Origin: Lutjanus erythropterus
Lineage: Eukaryota > Chordata > Actinopteri > Lutjaniformes > Lutjanidae
DNA length: 64,000 nucleotides
NCBI GenBank assembly: GCA_020091685.1
Contig: CM034597.1
Span: 27,702,388 to 27,766,387 of the forward strand
Direction: 5' to 3'
In this document: in pieces, positions 11,865-24,661 of the stretch
Numbering within the stretch: the first letter of the stretch is position 1
Layout: every line of letters begins with the position of its first letter
Notes under the pieces: model-generated
What the model saw: only the letters and a program-made list of their open reading frames with translations
What the model was told of the DNA's origin: nothing
Databases searched by the model: none
Position numbers and translations under genes: made by a program

Positions 11865-14775
11865 TGACGGGTGTTTATACTACATCACCATTTGTTGAAA
11901 ACAAATACAATCCACTGTTTTTGGAAGCTGGCTCCAGACAGTGTTTCATAAATCCCAGCTTGATGTGGATTTGGGCACAGGCACAAAATTTATGCGCATT
12001 TCTTATGACTGTGACCCCAGATCTCTGACTAAATAATACTAATAACAGTGAAACACTGAAATATTCATGTCACAACCGTACATACACTGTGTTCCTATAA
12101 TAAATCTATTCCATGTGAGTCATCAGACTGAATGAAACACTTTGTCTCAAAGTTTAAACATCCTACTGTACATATGAAATCAATAAAAGTTCTTCTTAAT
12201 CACTGTCAGTCCAACGATAAATCCCACATGACTTCACACATTTGAACCTTGCATTTCAAAGGCCCGTCACTCTTCTTCTCTCAGTGCTGAGACTTTTCTT
12301 CAGAGGGGTTTGGACTCGAGGTTGTGACTTGCAGGTTCGGAGGTCCTGAGCTGCAGCGGCAGCCCCACCGCTGGCCTTGGTTTTTTCCATGAGGCCCGAG
12401 GAATGGAAGGAGCTGGAGCTTTGTAGAACAGATGTTCCCGCTCAGCTCTAAACCAAATTACTCAGACAAGCTCACAGCCATGGGCCAGAACCGCACAGAC
12501 GCTGATTGAATGGTGGAGGGGGCAACCAAAGCAGATCAGGCTCAATAAAGCAGCCACATCATGAAATCTGGTCAGCCTTTGAGGCCTGAAGATAAAAGGG
12601 ATATTGACATCGCTATGGAGACTAAAAGAAGAGCTGCAGGCTTTGGTCTGTGTACCCATCTCTGGCTGTGTGGATGTGTGTGTCTGTTTTTATTTGAATC
12701 CAAGAATGTGTATTGTCATAGTTTTGGTTTCGATGTATGAAAAAGGCTGCCTGAAACTGGGTGTAACAAGTGTAACTCAAATAGAAAGTTGAACCTTTGA
12801 CCTTCTGCAGTTTGCAGGAAATCATCAGCTTCAGCACTCACAATAAGCAAACCGTCATGACATTGTCAAAGAAGAGAGAAGAAAAGTTATTTGGATTTTA
12901 AAAATAACTCATTAATTCAGGTAACTGTGCAGTAGCTTTGTCTTTGAATTTAATTTACCATCATGAAGTTCTGTGAAACCACAACATTTCAAGGTTAAAA
13001 AGTCCTGTTTTCACCCTTTTTGCCTACAGATGTTTGATGATATTTAGTTTAAGAAGGGGAATAATTTTCTCAACGCATGTACAAACATTTAATCACTCAA
13101 GGGGAGCGGCATTGATTTTTCACATCAAAGTCTGTTTACAGGTCAGGGGAAAACTGCTGCAGAATGAAAACAGTTGGAAAAGGTCTCATAAATTGCTTCG
13201 AGTGATGTCATTGGAGTCAGCCTCAGTTGGAAGATTACAAGTTTGAAAATGAAATAAATTTGTGGATGTGGAGTTATGTCATGTTTGCTTGAGGCATAAC
13301 ACACCCAGTGTCCAACCAAACTGTAGGGCAGGTGAGTTGCATTGTGGATAATGCAGTAGGGACTAGGTTTGAAAATGTGGAATCAAACAAGATGATTAAG
13401 GTCCCAAACAGTGTTCAGAGTGCAGTTTTTCCAGTGAGAGGCGTCTTTTCCTAGTTGTTTCCAAAGGCAGTTTTGCGCACTATTAAGCTGAGTTGAAAAA
13501 ACTTCACCTCGGAGCAGAAAATCATTTTTGTCCAAGCCGATGAATTGAGAAATGTGCTTGGAAATAACAATCATGTAGGAAAAACTAGCCATGGCTGTTG
13601 CCGGTTACCCAGAACTACATGATTTTACCAACTATATGGAACCTGACAAGATCTGGCCCTAAATTGTCCATTGTGAGTCTGACAATATTATAATGGGAAA
13701 CCAATATCAAGTTTACCTTAATAATTCAAAATCACCAAATTTGGAGATAAATGTTTTCACTAGACAAAGAATCCACATTGGTGGTGATGAAATTCTGATG
13801 GTGAATTAATGGATCTTTTATTGAATAAAAGCAGTCACAGTACAAGATATAAACTTCCCCCGGGTTCCTAAAAAATCCCAGATTGACCTCATGGCCTCCG
13901 TTTCGTCAGTGCTAGCTTTGACCCTAAACACGTTATTTCTTAAAGGCACATTCATTTTTATTTATTTTCATTTCAGTCTTATGTTACGTCATGCATCTTT
14001 GATTATGGTTTCATTCTTGGTCTCCACCTTTGTTCTTTCCTGCTGCAACATGTTCCCCTCCTGGGCATAAATGATATTATCTTGAATTTAAAAAAAAAAA
14101 AAAGAACAATGCTAGAATTCTTTCTGAGGCTCATTTCATCTTTATTACATTAAATTGTGGCTGGATTAGTAATGAAATGGAACACCTGGTCGCATCTGCA
14201 ACATCAAAATAAATCATGCTTCAAATGGTTGAAAGTAGTTAGAAACTTACTGACATTTAGAGTAATGCACTTCATGCACCGTCGTTTTCCACATTCAGTT
14301 AGATTAAATGCTTACACAAATCATAGCAAACGTGTCAGTGGCAGCACTTGGTTGAAACAATGCCCCAAAGTCAATATCACCCTGCTGACACAATGAAAAA
14401 AGAACTTTCTAACCTGTTTTTGGGTGATCTCTTCAGGATTTGAATGGAACATTTATTCACAGAAATTCAAAATAACAGAAACGTAATGTTATGGTGCCAG
14501 CCGCGATCGGTGGAGTAGCTGGATAAGAGCAGATTCATCATGCCTGCTAATGAGCTTCCATTTTCCCGTGGGTATGAAATCTTCAAGATGAAGTACTTTT
14601 CCTTTGGCGGCTGCAAGTTAAATGGAGAGTGGGGAGGAAGCAGCATTGCACACATTCCCAATCACTGATAATGGGGACTGCTGGGTGACATCAATTATAC
14701 AGGCATAGCAGACATTTCACTGGGATTACCTGACAATGAACTCCAGTCTCAGTCTGGCCTTTGACAGCACAGAAA
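11865..14775. other. Intergenic DNA, no gene or repeat identified
   Basis: AT-rich DNA with only short, overlapping open frames. I see no splice-flanked exon, RNA gene or recognisable repeat. Confidence 0.45.
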
Positions 14776-14778
14776 GAC

Positions 14779-14818
14779 AAAAAAAAAAAAAAGAGAGAGA
14801 AAGAAAGAGAGAGAGAGA
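14779..14818. repeat. Poly(A) plus (GA)n tract
   Basis: A run of about 14 A is followed by GA and GAAA repeats. Confidence 0.9.
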
Positions 14819-16234
14819 TGCGTTTTCAGCCTTTTCAAGGGAAGAATGCTGAAATAAACATGAAGGCTGAGCAGAACAACAAGATCGACTGCATCAGTAT
14901 GTAACAGTATTCACCAAGCGGCTCAGGACGCGCAGGCCTACCTATCAAGCACAAAATGGTAAATCTGCTTATGAAACATTCATATTTTAGCACGGAGAGG
15001 GACAGTCATGTAACTGGAGCTGCGCCGCCTTGCATACGCTTCAGGGTTCAGTGCCGCCGTTTGACAGGTTGGAGGGCTTTGGTTTGATTTTCATCAGGGC
15101 CAATGACTCGAGGCTAACGCCCCTCACCGCTCTGTGGTGGGTGTGGTCAACTAAACATGAGAACGCTGCAAAAGAAATCTGGGCTGGGCTGCCTTCAGCG
15201 TGTTCAGTGGAAGTTGATGAGGTAACATGGGACAAAGATCCTGCTAGTTAGTGGGCTCCACTCCTGTTCCTGCTGAACTGAGCCAGTTTTCAGGTAAAAC
15301 ACTGATACCAGTTCAGTAGGCACGGGAGGGCACAGCCCGGACATCCCTCCATTTGACAAAACAGTGTGCAATCTGCATGCTAACTCGGAAGCTGTCTTTT
15401 AAAAGGTCTAATATGATATGCAACACTGCAATTTGACAATAAAGTTCTTGAAAATTGAACATGCACTGTAAAAGCAGGGTGAATTTACTGTTTGCTAAGC
15501 CCAGCAGATCTGCTACACATCTATCAAACTTTTCATGCACATCTTCTGTTTACAATGATAGAGTAGCATAATTACAACTCAAAATTATTTGTGATTTGCA
15601 ATGAGCCCTTCAGACAGTAGAAGACAAATGGGGATCCTGGGCATTAGCCAAAACAGTGATGTCACATACATGAGGCTGTTGATAGATGAGGTAAGCAAAG
15701 TTTGGCTTGTGTTATGGTGGGTACCACTATGTTAGCAGCCTCCATTTCTAAGCTAACGTTAGCTAATGTTGCAGACTGTTGGCACTGTAAAGGAGCTGAA
15801 GAGGCAAGGCACTTATAAACATGACATATTTTGGAAAAACATATTTAATGTTGAAATTTGTCCATATGGGGAACTAAGAAAGCCGTGGACGGTCTCATTT
15901 TTTTTTAAGTTACGTTACAATCTGTTCGCACGACAGCAGTACAAAGTGAAGTAATACATTGCCTCACATACTACCTTTACTGGCTCCAAACAGTCATCAC
16001 AGAAAAAAATGAAGAAGTTGTTCTTGCACAATAGAGCTGGCTTATTTAGTTCTAGTATTATGAGTATGGAAAAGGAAAAATAGACTATAGACAGAAAATT
16101 TTGCTTAACCCTTTTTGGCTGTTTAGCTAGCTAACATACTTTTGAGTATTTTAAATAAGTATGACTAACAGGGCGTTGTTTTTACAAAACCATAGTCTAA
16201 TGATATGTGCAGTAGGAGTTGTCATCAGCGTTTC

Positions 16235-16330
16235 ACAGTGTTCGAGCATTTGAGAAATTCAAAGCTTGACAGGCATGCTATCACTAGTTGCTAAGCTATA
16301 TGGAGGGGTTTATCAAATGGCTAACAAGGG
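16235..16330 (+). repeat. Dispersed repeat family D, copy 1
   Basis: This shares CAAAGCTTGACAGGC, AGTTGCTAAGCTAT and nearby spacing with 32035-32105. The boundaries are unclear, and flanking sequence (about 15680-16420 and 31860-32110) may belong to the same degenerate element. Confidence 0.4.
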
Positions 16331-16339
16331 GTTTGCAAG

Positions 16340-17310
16340 TTTCTTCTCCACCACGTAAGTCCAGGCTGTCACGCGGCACCAAAATATTGGCACACTAGCC
16401 CTGAACAAACTCGGTTGGACATGAACTGGGCATGCTCAGACGGGTTTCACATTTAGCACCACATTCCTTAAATTGTAATACAACCTGTGGCATTTTTCAG
16501 TCCACGTTAAACTTTGGTCCAACTGTCTCGCTGAAGCACTTTAAAACATATTTGGGATGCATGATGATTCTTGCCAGATGCACAAGGTAAGATAAGACCG
16601 TTGTTGCTTCAGGCAAACACAATAAAAGAAACGGTACAGCTTGTCCCACGTCTAGACCGTGTTGCACAACCAAGATCTGAATATGGTCCACAGCAACACA
16701 GTTAACCTGACGTAGCTCCTACAAGGGACCTTTAGTCTTCCCACCTCCCTCCTTCACTCCCCACCTAATCTCTCGTCACTTCTCCTCCTCCTCCTCCCCC
16801 TCCCTCCTCCTTTCTTCATATCCGAGATCATCAAGTTCTTTCCATTCACCGGAACAAATCCCCTCCGCCGAATCAACTATTTCACCTCAGGCACTGAACT
16901 TAGCCACTGTGAACAACACATAGCAGGGATCAATGCTCACCAATTAGCTAAGCTCTGTGCCTTTAGCAAGTGGGTGGCTGCTGGCTTTTCAGGGAACAGA
17001 GACTCACGCAGACCTTTACGTGACTGCTCAGCGGTGAAGTTTGGCGGGTCTCAGAGCCGAGCAATGCTTATGATGTGGAGGTTTGTTTCGCCTTCATCCG
17101 TATTGTGTTTCAGAGCGTGCTGCCAACGGAGGATCCCGAAGCATCAAAATCACGTCCTTGTTTATAAATCTGAGATCCAAGAGCCGAAACGTGATCTGCC
17201 GCCAAAAATTTGCTCTATCGTGTAAAGCCGTGTGGCTCTCATTTACATCAACTCTCTGGCTGATTTGAAAGGCGAGACTCAAAGCGGTTTAAATTTCAGA
17301 CAGCTGAACA
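16340..17310. other. Intergenic DNA, pyrimidine-rich tract, no gene seen
   Basis: A C/T-rich stretch at 16735-16815 contains CTCCTCCTCCTCC. Downstream sequence to about 17280 is of higher complexity and could be regulatory, but no exon or recognisable element is supported. Confidence 0.35.
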
Positions 17311-17316
17311 TTTAAC

Positions 17317-18152
17317 TTAAAGGGAGAGTTTGGATTATTTGATGTGGGGTTGTATGAGGTACTTCTCGATAGTCAGTGTGTTACCTACAGTAGATGGTGG
17401 CTGGCACACTCCCAGTTTGGAGAGAGGAGTACCAGCATGAAAGCTCAGCAATGTCCTGCTGTGGACAGGGTCAGCAACAAAAGGTATCTTAGCCACTTAA
17501 AGAAAGGTCCACTCAAAAAAATCAATGTCAGTATAAGCGTGTACTATATTTGGAATATTTTCACTGCTTTAAATTGGCATCACACAGCTTTTTCTGATAG
17601 TAAATCTCTGTTATATAAGCCAAATATCGTTCTCTCCCTACCAAACAAACTCCTCCAGTACTCCGGGAGTTGCTGGTCTACCACTGCCTCAATCGGTGAG
17701 TTTGTTTGTGTTATTGTGAGACTTTTAAAAGGTCAGTTTGGATCCACTGAGTCTCACAACAACACAAACAAACAATCAAGACAGCAGTAGACCAGCAACT
17801 CCCATGTTCTGCAAGGTAAAATGACTAATTTTGCCTATGGAGCTTGGTTTGTTTGGAGGGAGTGATATTTGGCTTATGTAATGGAAAAGGCTGTCTGATG
17901 TAAGGGTTAAGTGCTGAAAATATTCTAAATATAGTGTACACCTCAACAGATATTGGCCTGTTTTTTTAAGTTGCCAAATTATTTTGTTGCTGACCCTCTC
18001 CAAAGCAGTACATTGCTTAGTTTCTGTGCTGGTGCTCCTCTCTGCTTCTCAGAACTTGGAGTACGCCACCCTCCGTCAACTGTAGGTAATACACTGATAA
18101 TCAATAAGAACTTCATACAACCCCACATCAAATAATCCAACCTCTCCCTTTG
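17317..18152. mobile_element. TTAA-ended hairpin transposon family E, copy 1
   Basis: A non-autonomous DNA transposon built as two long inverted arms of about 370-400 bp each. The left arm opens TTAAAGGGAGAGTTTGGAT. The right arm, reverse-complemented, opens CTCAAAGGGAGAGGTTGGAT. Both continue through TATTTGATGTGGGGTTGTAT, ATTACCTACAGT/GTTACCTACAGT and GGGTCAGCAACAAAA. TTAA lies at the left end and TTGA at the right. There is no transposase frame. TTAA target use points to piggyBac or Kolobok mobilisation, by inference. Open frames inside are shadows of the repeat. Confidence 0.8.
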
Positions 18153-18154
18153 AG

Positions 18155-19850
18155 GGAGACACATGTTCTTTCAAAGTTTTCCATGTGAGGAACTGATTCC
18201 ACAAAGTTAACCTCTTGAAGTCCTTTGAGAGAGTAGATCACAGTATCCGTCTAACCTCTCCAATATTTATTCCTTTGACTCCATAGCAACATCCAGTGTC
18301 AGATCATGACTGAAAAAACACAGACTACACAAAAGCATCCCACTGTGGAAATACAACGCGGTCACCTGCTGAGCTGTGAAAGGGTGGAAATCCCTGGCAA
18401 TGTGATTTTTGTTTCTCTTTGTGCATCAAATCACGGTGCCAGGAACCCTCCCCACCACAGCCGGGGGGCAGACGTTGGATCCACCCTGCCACCTCTCTGC
18501 CCTTCTCTGCCCTCTGTATCTCCTCTGACATCCTCCTGGGCTCCAGATGTCTCCGTCCGCAGCAGCTGTGGAGCACCTGTGACCTGAAAGAAAAGAGGAA
18601 AAAGAAGAGATGTAGGGTACATTACTCATCAGAGAGCCTAAAGGAAAACCTTTACATTAGACCTTGATGATAATCTATGATGCACTTCAAACCACTCGTG
18701 TAACCCTGGGATGAAAGATGATATAACAAAAAATATTAAATTTGTGGGATGTGAAGAATGACTGTGCAGACTTGCACGGATCAGCAGGATGCAGCAGATG
18801 TGGAGTCTGGTTGGAACATGCAGAGCCAGCTACCTGGTCAGTTTGTTTAAAGCAACGCAGGAGCAAAAAGAAAACACTGCTTGTTTGAAATGGCGAGGGC
18901 AATGCAAACTGCCCCTGGATATCAATACGCCCACAATGAAATGTCAGCCAAGGAGAAGATGCGCCATGAAGAGATCTTTACTAAATAATAAGTAACCTAT
19001 GACAAATGGATTCCGTTGTGTCTTTCTTTCCCATTAAACCAGGAGTTTTCAGGTCAGAGAGGTCCGTTTGATTTGTTCTCCCATTGTAGATGGCATGACG
19101 TTTGATGGGTGGTTCCATAAAAGAAAAAACAAACTCAAAGTCTTTTTTACAACTTCCTTCTTGAAAAACTGTAACGTCACCCTGTATTATTATCTTTTGT
19201 TGTTGTTGTTTATGCTGTTTTGCAGGGAAAATTCCCGGGCCCACCCTGGTGGGGAAGGAATAATGACAGGATTGTTGAGCAGTGAGGAGGAGGCTAGGGC
19301 TGAGTCTCAACAGTCTCTCCTTGATCGCTTTTCATACATCGTCATCGCCAGATTTGACAGTCAAAATGATCAGAGAAATACATGTGGAGTTTCTTTTATC
19401 ACAAGAGGGAACTCCAGATAGGTGGGTTGCCTTTTTCCGCCTCTGCTTTGCTTTTCTTTTTTAATGATCTAAGAAGTATTGAAATGTGTCACTCCATTTG
19501 AAGACTTTGAAACACTATAATCAGTTGTTCTCATGCAACTTGTAACTGTTTTCATTCATTTTTTAAATTAGAGGGTGACTCCATCTATGCTCTTTTCCTG
19601 TTTCTTCCAATGGAAACTCCCACTCAGCTGTTAACAAAAAGTGGTGATGCCCTCCACTCCCCTCCCTCATCCTAGGTGGTTTGTCGAGCAACGTCATCAT
19701 GCAGAAACCTAAGTCAGGTCACGTGGGAAAACATTTTTAGGAGAGGCTTGGGAAAAGCAGCATTTTGATGCCAAAATATACGTACTTTGACCAAAATTTG
19801 TTTGCCTGCATGTGACTACACAAGGAACACTAATGGGAAGCTGCAAAATG
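18155..19850. other. Intergenic DNA, no gene supported
   Basis: Overlapping open frames of up to about 117 codons occur on both strands, with no recognisable domain. I see nothing identifiable. Confidence 0.4.
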
Positions 19851-19852
19851 AT

Positions 19853-20101
19853 TTAAAAACCTAACCGTAACAGCGGCATCTAGTGGTGAGCTTGAAAATT
19901 TTAAACACCTCATCTCACCCTCCCCTCAAACCTTTCAAGCATGTAGGAGAACCTACAGCGGCAGCAAAACTCGCAAAAAACATGAAAGGTCATAGCTGCA
20001 GCCAGTGTTTGGTTTGTCCATTCTGGACTACTGGAACATGGTTTATGAAGTTTATGAAAACACAACTATACTTATTTTCAGGTTTCACACTGGACCTTTA
20101 A
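19853..20101 (+). mobile_element. TTAA-ended repeat family A, copy
   Basis: It starts TTAAAAACCTAACCGTAACA, passes through GCGGCATCTAGTGGTGAGCT, CAAGCATGTAGGAGAACCTA and GCCAGTGTTTGGTTTGTCCA, and ends CACACTGGACCTTTAA, so TTAA lies at both ends. The intact family is about 350 bp; this copy lacks part of the 3' half. It is non-coding. Confidence 0.7.
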
Positions 20102-20117
20102 AAACAGTTAGTTATCT

Positions 20118-20290
20118 TGACAGAGCCAAGCTAACTTTTTTCCTCTGTTTCCAGTGTTTGTGCTAAGCTAAGCTAATGGGCTGCTGGATGTAGCCTTACT
20201 GCGTATTTGTGCTAACAGAGGGCGCTCTCTGTCTTCTTATCTCTCTGCAGGAAAGCAAATGTTATGTATTTCCCAAAATGACTAACTGAT
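20118..20290 (+). repeat. Dispersed repeat family C, copy 2
   Basis: This is the diverged counterpart of 11680-11862, with ACAGAGCCAAGCTAA, TTTCCAGTGTTTGTGCTAAG and GAAAGCAAAT. It sits immediately after a family A copy, so two MITE-like elements are abutted here. Confidence 0.55.
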
Positions 20291-20294
20291 TGTG

Positions 20295-21655
20295 CTTTTT
20301 GGAGAGGATGGTGCACGCCTGACTCCAATCAAATGCCGCACATTGGCCTTCGCCTCTCTTTTGGCCAGATGTGCAGTATTACCGAGATGGAGGGATGCTG
20401 GCTCAGTGGCTGAGGGACATTATGTCCTGTCTACACCTTGAAAAGATCCACTGCTCAGTTTGTAACTCACACAATGAATCCCAAAACATGTGGGGACCTC
20501 TCCTGAGATACAGGAAGTCTCCAACGAAAGACTTACTTCCTCACCATCTTTTTGTCTTTTGTCTGTCTGTTGATTCTTGTCAGTAATATAGTTGGAAGAA
20601 GTTTATCATTTTCTAAATCTCCCTTTTAAAACATTTATTTATTTATTTTTCCTTTCTTTCTTTCTTCTCTAAATACAAAACACCTTCCAGTAATACTCCA
20701 GGGACTGAGCACCCTTTCATACACGGCACTCTGGTTTGTCGATGTGGCTTGTGGGGTTGAGGGATGAGTGGGACGCGATTACACAATGTGCTCTTTTAGT
20801 ATGGATGTGCTTTGTAAAACTGAGATATCTGTTGTGCGCTCTTCAAATTTGTGTATATTATACTAACAAATGTTGGTTATATTAGTGTAAATTTGGTTAA
20901 AATTGACATTTCATTTGTTTTCACTTCAGTTCAATAAAAATATTCTTGAGAAAATAGCAACTTATAACAAATAGACATGGTTTATTTTGTCTTCGTTTCC
21001 CAATAAACAACCAGGTTTCAGGTCAATAAATTAACTTTTACTGAATTTTCAGTTCAAAAAATCATATTTATTGAATTTTGTTGAATTGAATAAAAAAAAT
21101 ATATATTTTACTATAATATATGCCAGTGATTAAAAAGTTCCAGTAACAGCTTGCGTGCCAATTCCAGTGAGACTGATGAGTAAGACTGAAGGACAGACTT
21201 GAGATCCATCTATAATCAAAGCTGCACCCGTACAGATACCATCTGAAAGCACTATCATCAGTGCATATTAAAATCTTGATAATTACAAAGAAAATTCACA
21301 GGACCTGTCTTTAGAAGTGGAAAGTCGACTCTTGTCAACACTTGCAGGTCCATAAAAACATCATGATGTCCGCTGACAGGCTCTCAATCGCATGTGTGCA
21401 TCATTTTATAAAGGAACTTGGTGACATCTGCAGCCTTGGTGTTTATGTGCAGAACCACAGCAGTACATGTTGTACAACCTAATGAAGGCGTGAAGAATCC
21501 TTCCAGACAGAGAAATATGTCTGCCCTGTCAGCCAGCGTTAACAGTCCGCCCCTCCCTGCTCAGGCATCATGAATAAATATGTTTGTCTAGGTTGTGAGA
21601 CGTGGAACGTAAAGTTGTGCTTCACTGAACAGCTGTAGGGAAGTGGAATGAGGGA
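20295..21655. other. Intergenic DNA, AT-rich, no gene seen
   Basis: It contains AT-rich segments (about 20840-21120) and a TTTA/TTTC-rich patch near 20630-20670. No exon or known repeat was recognised. Confidence 0.4.
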
Positions 21656-21659
21656 TTGC

Positions 21660-21722
21660 CTGCGTGTGTGTGTGGGGGGGGTGTGTGGGTGTGTGTGCGT
21701 CCACGCTGGTGCGTGTGTTGTT
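21660..21722. repeat. Imperfect (GT)n tract with a G run
   Basis: GT repeats are interrupted by GGGGGGGG and GTGGGTGTG. The antisense frames here are His/Thr-rich artefacts. Confidence 0.8.
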
Positions 21723-22229
21723 CGCTTGCATGCATGAGTTGAGTGTGAAAGAAAAGAACAAAATGGTGAGAGTGTGAGTGAATCAAAAGGAGTGGCCGTG
21801 CCCTCTGACATGACTGTGAGTCAGTGTTTGTTTGCTGGGTGTGAAAGCTCGATATGGGAAATAACTGATTGGTGACATTAGCGTCAGGCATTAATGAATT
21901 ATGTTATTATGTGACATGTTTTTGGCAAGTAGGATGAATTACAGGGTGGCAAACGGAGGTTGGATGTGGTAATAATGAAACTAAAATGTCATTAACACAC
22001 CTTGTTCATAAAGTAATCTTCATATTATTCTTTTAGTTACTTGATTTATTGGTGTACTAATTAAAATTGTGAATAAATAGTAAAAATAAAATAAAATAAA
22101 GCTCATTATTATTTTACCAGAGCCAAACCTGACATATTCAAATGTATTTTTTCAGCCACCCACCAGTTATTATATTGCTATATAAATGCACTGTAACCCT
22201 GCCTAAACCTGAAATCTCTTAATGTTGTA

Positions 22230-22320
22230 ACTGTTTGCTCCATTGTAAAGCACTTTGTATATTGCTTTTTGAGAGGTGCTACATTAATAAACTTATTATT
22301 GTTATTATTATTATTAGTTA
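22230..22320 (+). mobile_element. LINE-type 3' tail with (ATT)n
   Basis: TTGTAAAGCACTTTGTATAT, then GGTGCTACATTAATAAACTT, then an ATT-rich tail. This is the typical 3' end of L2/CR1-like fish LINEs, of the form GTAAAGCACTTTG..CTATATAAATAAA plus a short tandem tail. The 5' part is missing. Confidence 0.6.
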
Positions 22321-22324
22321 CACT

Positions 22325-24580
22325 GTATATAACCTAGCTAAAGACCAGCCTCCGGGTGTCTGTAGCAAACTCTGTTAAGGAAATCCACTAATCATTTCAG
22401 CTCTATGGTAGGTCAATAATCCACTGCAGGATGAAGAAACAATGAGAAATCTATGTAACTGTGAGTTTGAATGATTTCCATGTGTCTATAGCAACTGAAC
22501 GTGACTTTTATTGTCATTTGTTTGCGGTTTGTGAAAGCATATTGCCATGTCTACAGCCTGTGTGAGTCCATGTGAGCATAATTTACGGCCTGATGGAACT
22601 TATTATTGTACACGAGGCTGAAGGTGTGCACAAGTCACCACATTTAGAAAGCACAACGTTTGCACTCTTAGCCGAACAAAATGACCTCATTCACGCAGCC
22701 TGGAGGAAGAACTGCTTGTTGGGCAAAAGGCTGATGGAGACTAGAAATAATACTGAGCTCAAGTGGCATTCGGCACCCTAAAAACATGAAACGTACAAAT
22801 AAATACCCACAAATATCTAACTGTCTTTATGTTGCAACAACTGCTTCTCCCTCCGTTTTCTCTCAAAGTGACAAAGCCACACCATTTGCTGAAAAGCAGT
22901 TTCTCATGTAGTTCTGCTCCTGGCAGTGTGTTTACAGCGGAGATGTTGTGATGTATGTGGTGTTGACCGCAGGTGTAGTATTCACATCTGAATGCAGTTG
23001 TCCAGACCTGACGTCACCCTGCATCTCACACATCGCTGCCACTGTGATTTGTCACACTGCTCTCAAAAAACATCCAAAGTGTTAAGAGCGGAGAGGAGAA
23101 ACAAGAGACGGAGAGAAATATAAGTATGTGAGAATGTGTGAATGTGTGTGTGTGAGAGAGAGCAACATCAAGTCTAATTGCATTAGAAAAGCTTGAGTTT
23201 ATGGATGCCATAATGTCTAGTCTGTAAAGCGTGCAAAGCTCTTATATGAAATATGAAGCTGTTTTAATGACACAGCCTTTTAAAGGGAGTGAAACCTTCA
23301 AAGCAGACAGTAAAGGGGTCAGTATGTTTCAAACAAGGACACGCTTTCCAAAACTGACACTCCAACATTCATGCCCACTTAACCATTGCTGCACAGGTGT
23401 GTCATTCAAACCATATCTGTCACTTTTTGTTTGCACAAGGAGTGCAACACTATGAATGTCTTCCAAAAGTGACAAAAATGTGCCTATTTATCACCATCAC
23501 CAACAATTATCACGTCTCCACCCTCTCTACAGCAGTGGGCTTTTCACCATGCCCCCAAGGGAAGCTATTCAAACAGCTGCAAACACTTTTGTCTTCCAAC
23601 ACGGTCTGAAAATATGAAAAACTTCTTTTCTAGAATAGCCTGCACCTTTTCGGTTTGTCAAACAGCATCTGAAACTCCCTCCACCACATTTTACTGATGT
23701 CAGAACAGGAACGTTAACTTTCCAAACCTGATAGTCCAACAAGCACTCCCATTTGATACAGTAATTGTTCGGGTGTGGAGGTGAAGGAGCAGCAGAATTG
23801 TAACATGAAGGAAATTTTAGAGGCATATTAAGTTAATGGAAAGACATGAGTCTGTACGAACTCACCCTGGGTGGCACAAATTGATGCAAAAACACGTTTT
23901 TGCAAGCTTATCCCAGGGGTCAGGGCTCATCTGCTCCAGCATCTGTCCACTTTTGTACTTTTGCTGTTTAGGGTAAATTTACAAGGACTGCAAAAATGAT
24001 ATGCGGCAAAATTTGGCTTCATTTTCTGACTAAACACACCTTTAAGTTCTTCTTTTTAGTCACAACTACTTCTGTCTCTTTCTGGGCGTACAAATGAGTA
24101 CAACACCATGACTGCATGAACTGAGGAGAGACTAATTCAAAGTGTGCTCCCTTTATCGCCACTTGAACATGTGAGCTGGCATCTCTCTATGACGGCAGGC
24201 TTTTTTCTGCAGTCTTGATGTCCGTTCAGAATAACTATTAACACGTTAACATTCAGATGTGGTCTGAGACACATCAGAACAACGTGCTCACTTCAAGCTT
24301 ACCCTCTGCTCAGGAAGAAATAGCACTGACATATTATATATGTTTACATTTACTACATCAGACACGGTGAATTGATCAGTGAGATAAAACACGAGACCCT
24401 TGTTTCAACCAATCACACCTCTGTTGGTAACTAAAGAGCCCATGAGCATTAAAAAGTCATTAGCAGAGCTTGTTGGGTCTGAGCTTCATTATTTAGCTCA
24501 TTAGATCAGTCCGTCCCGATAAAGCAGCCCTCACATGTGACTGATGAAGGGAGCAGGCATCACATAGGAGCTTTTTCTCA
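22325..24580. other. Intergenic DNA, no gene seen
   Basis: Short open frames only. There is a small TG/AG tract at about 23132-23162. No exon or repeat family was recognised. Confidence 0.4.
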
Positions 24581-24585
24581 TGTCC

Positions 24586-24661
24586 CATTAACAATAATCC
24601 ACTTTGCATAGCTTTAATGCAATTTGGTGGGGATGTAATTTCATGCAAAATCAATCATTAC
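24586..24661. promoter_or_regulatory. Candidate enhancer-like island rich in POU/SOX/homeodomain words
   Basis: Within about 75 bp lie CATTAACAATAAT (SOX-like AACAAT), CTTTGCATA, TTAATGCAAT, TTCATGCAAAA (octamer-like half sites) and AATCAATCATTA (PBX/HOX-like). The density of such words in a non-repetitive stretch is unusual. Function is inferred only. Confidence 0.25.

Noticed and set aside
17344-17790. 148-codon open frame
   Set aside because: It lies inside the family E hairpin transposon arm and has no transposase similarity.
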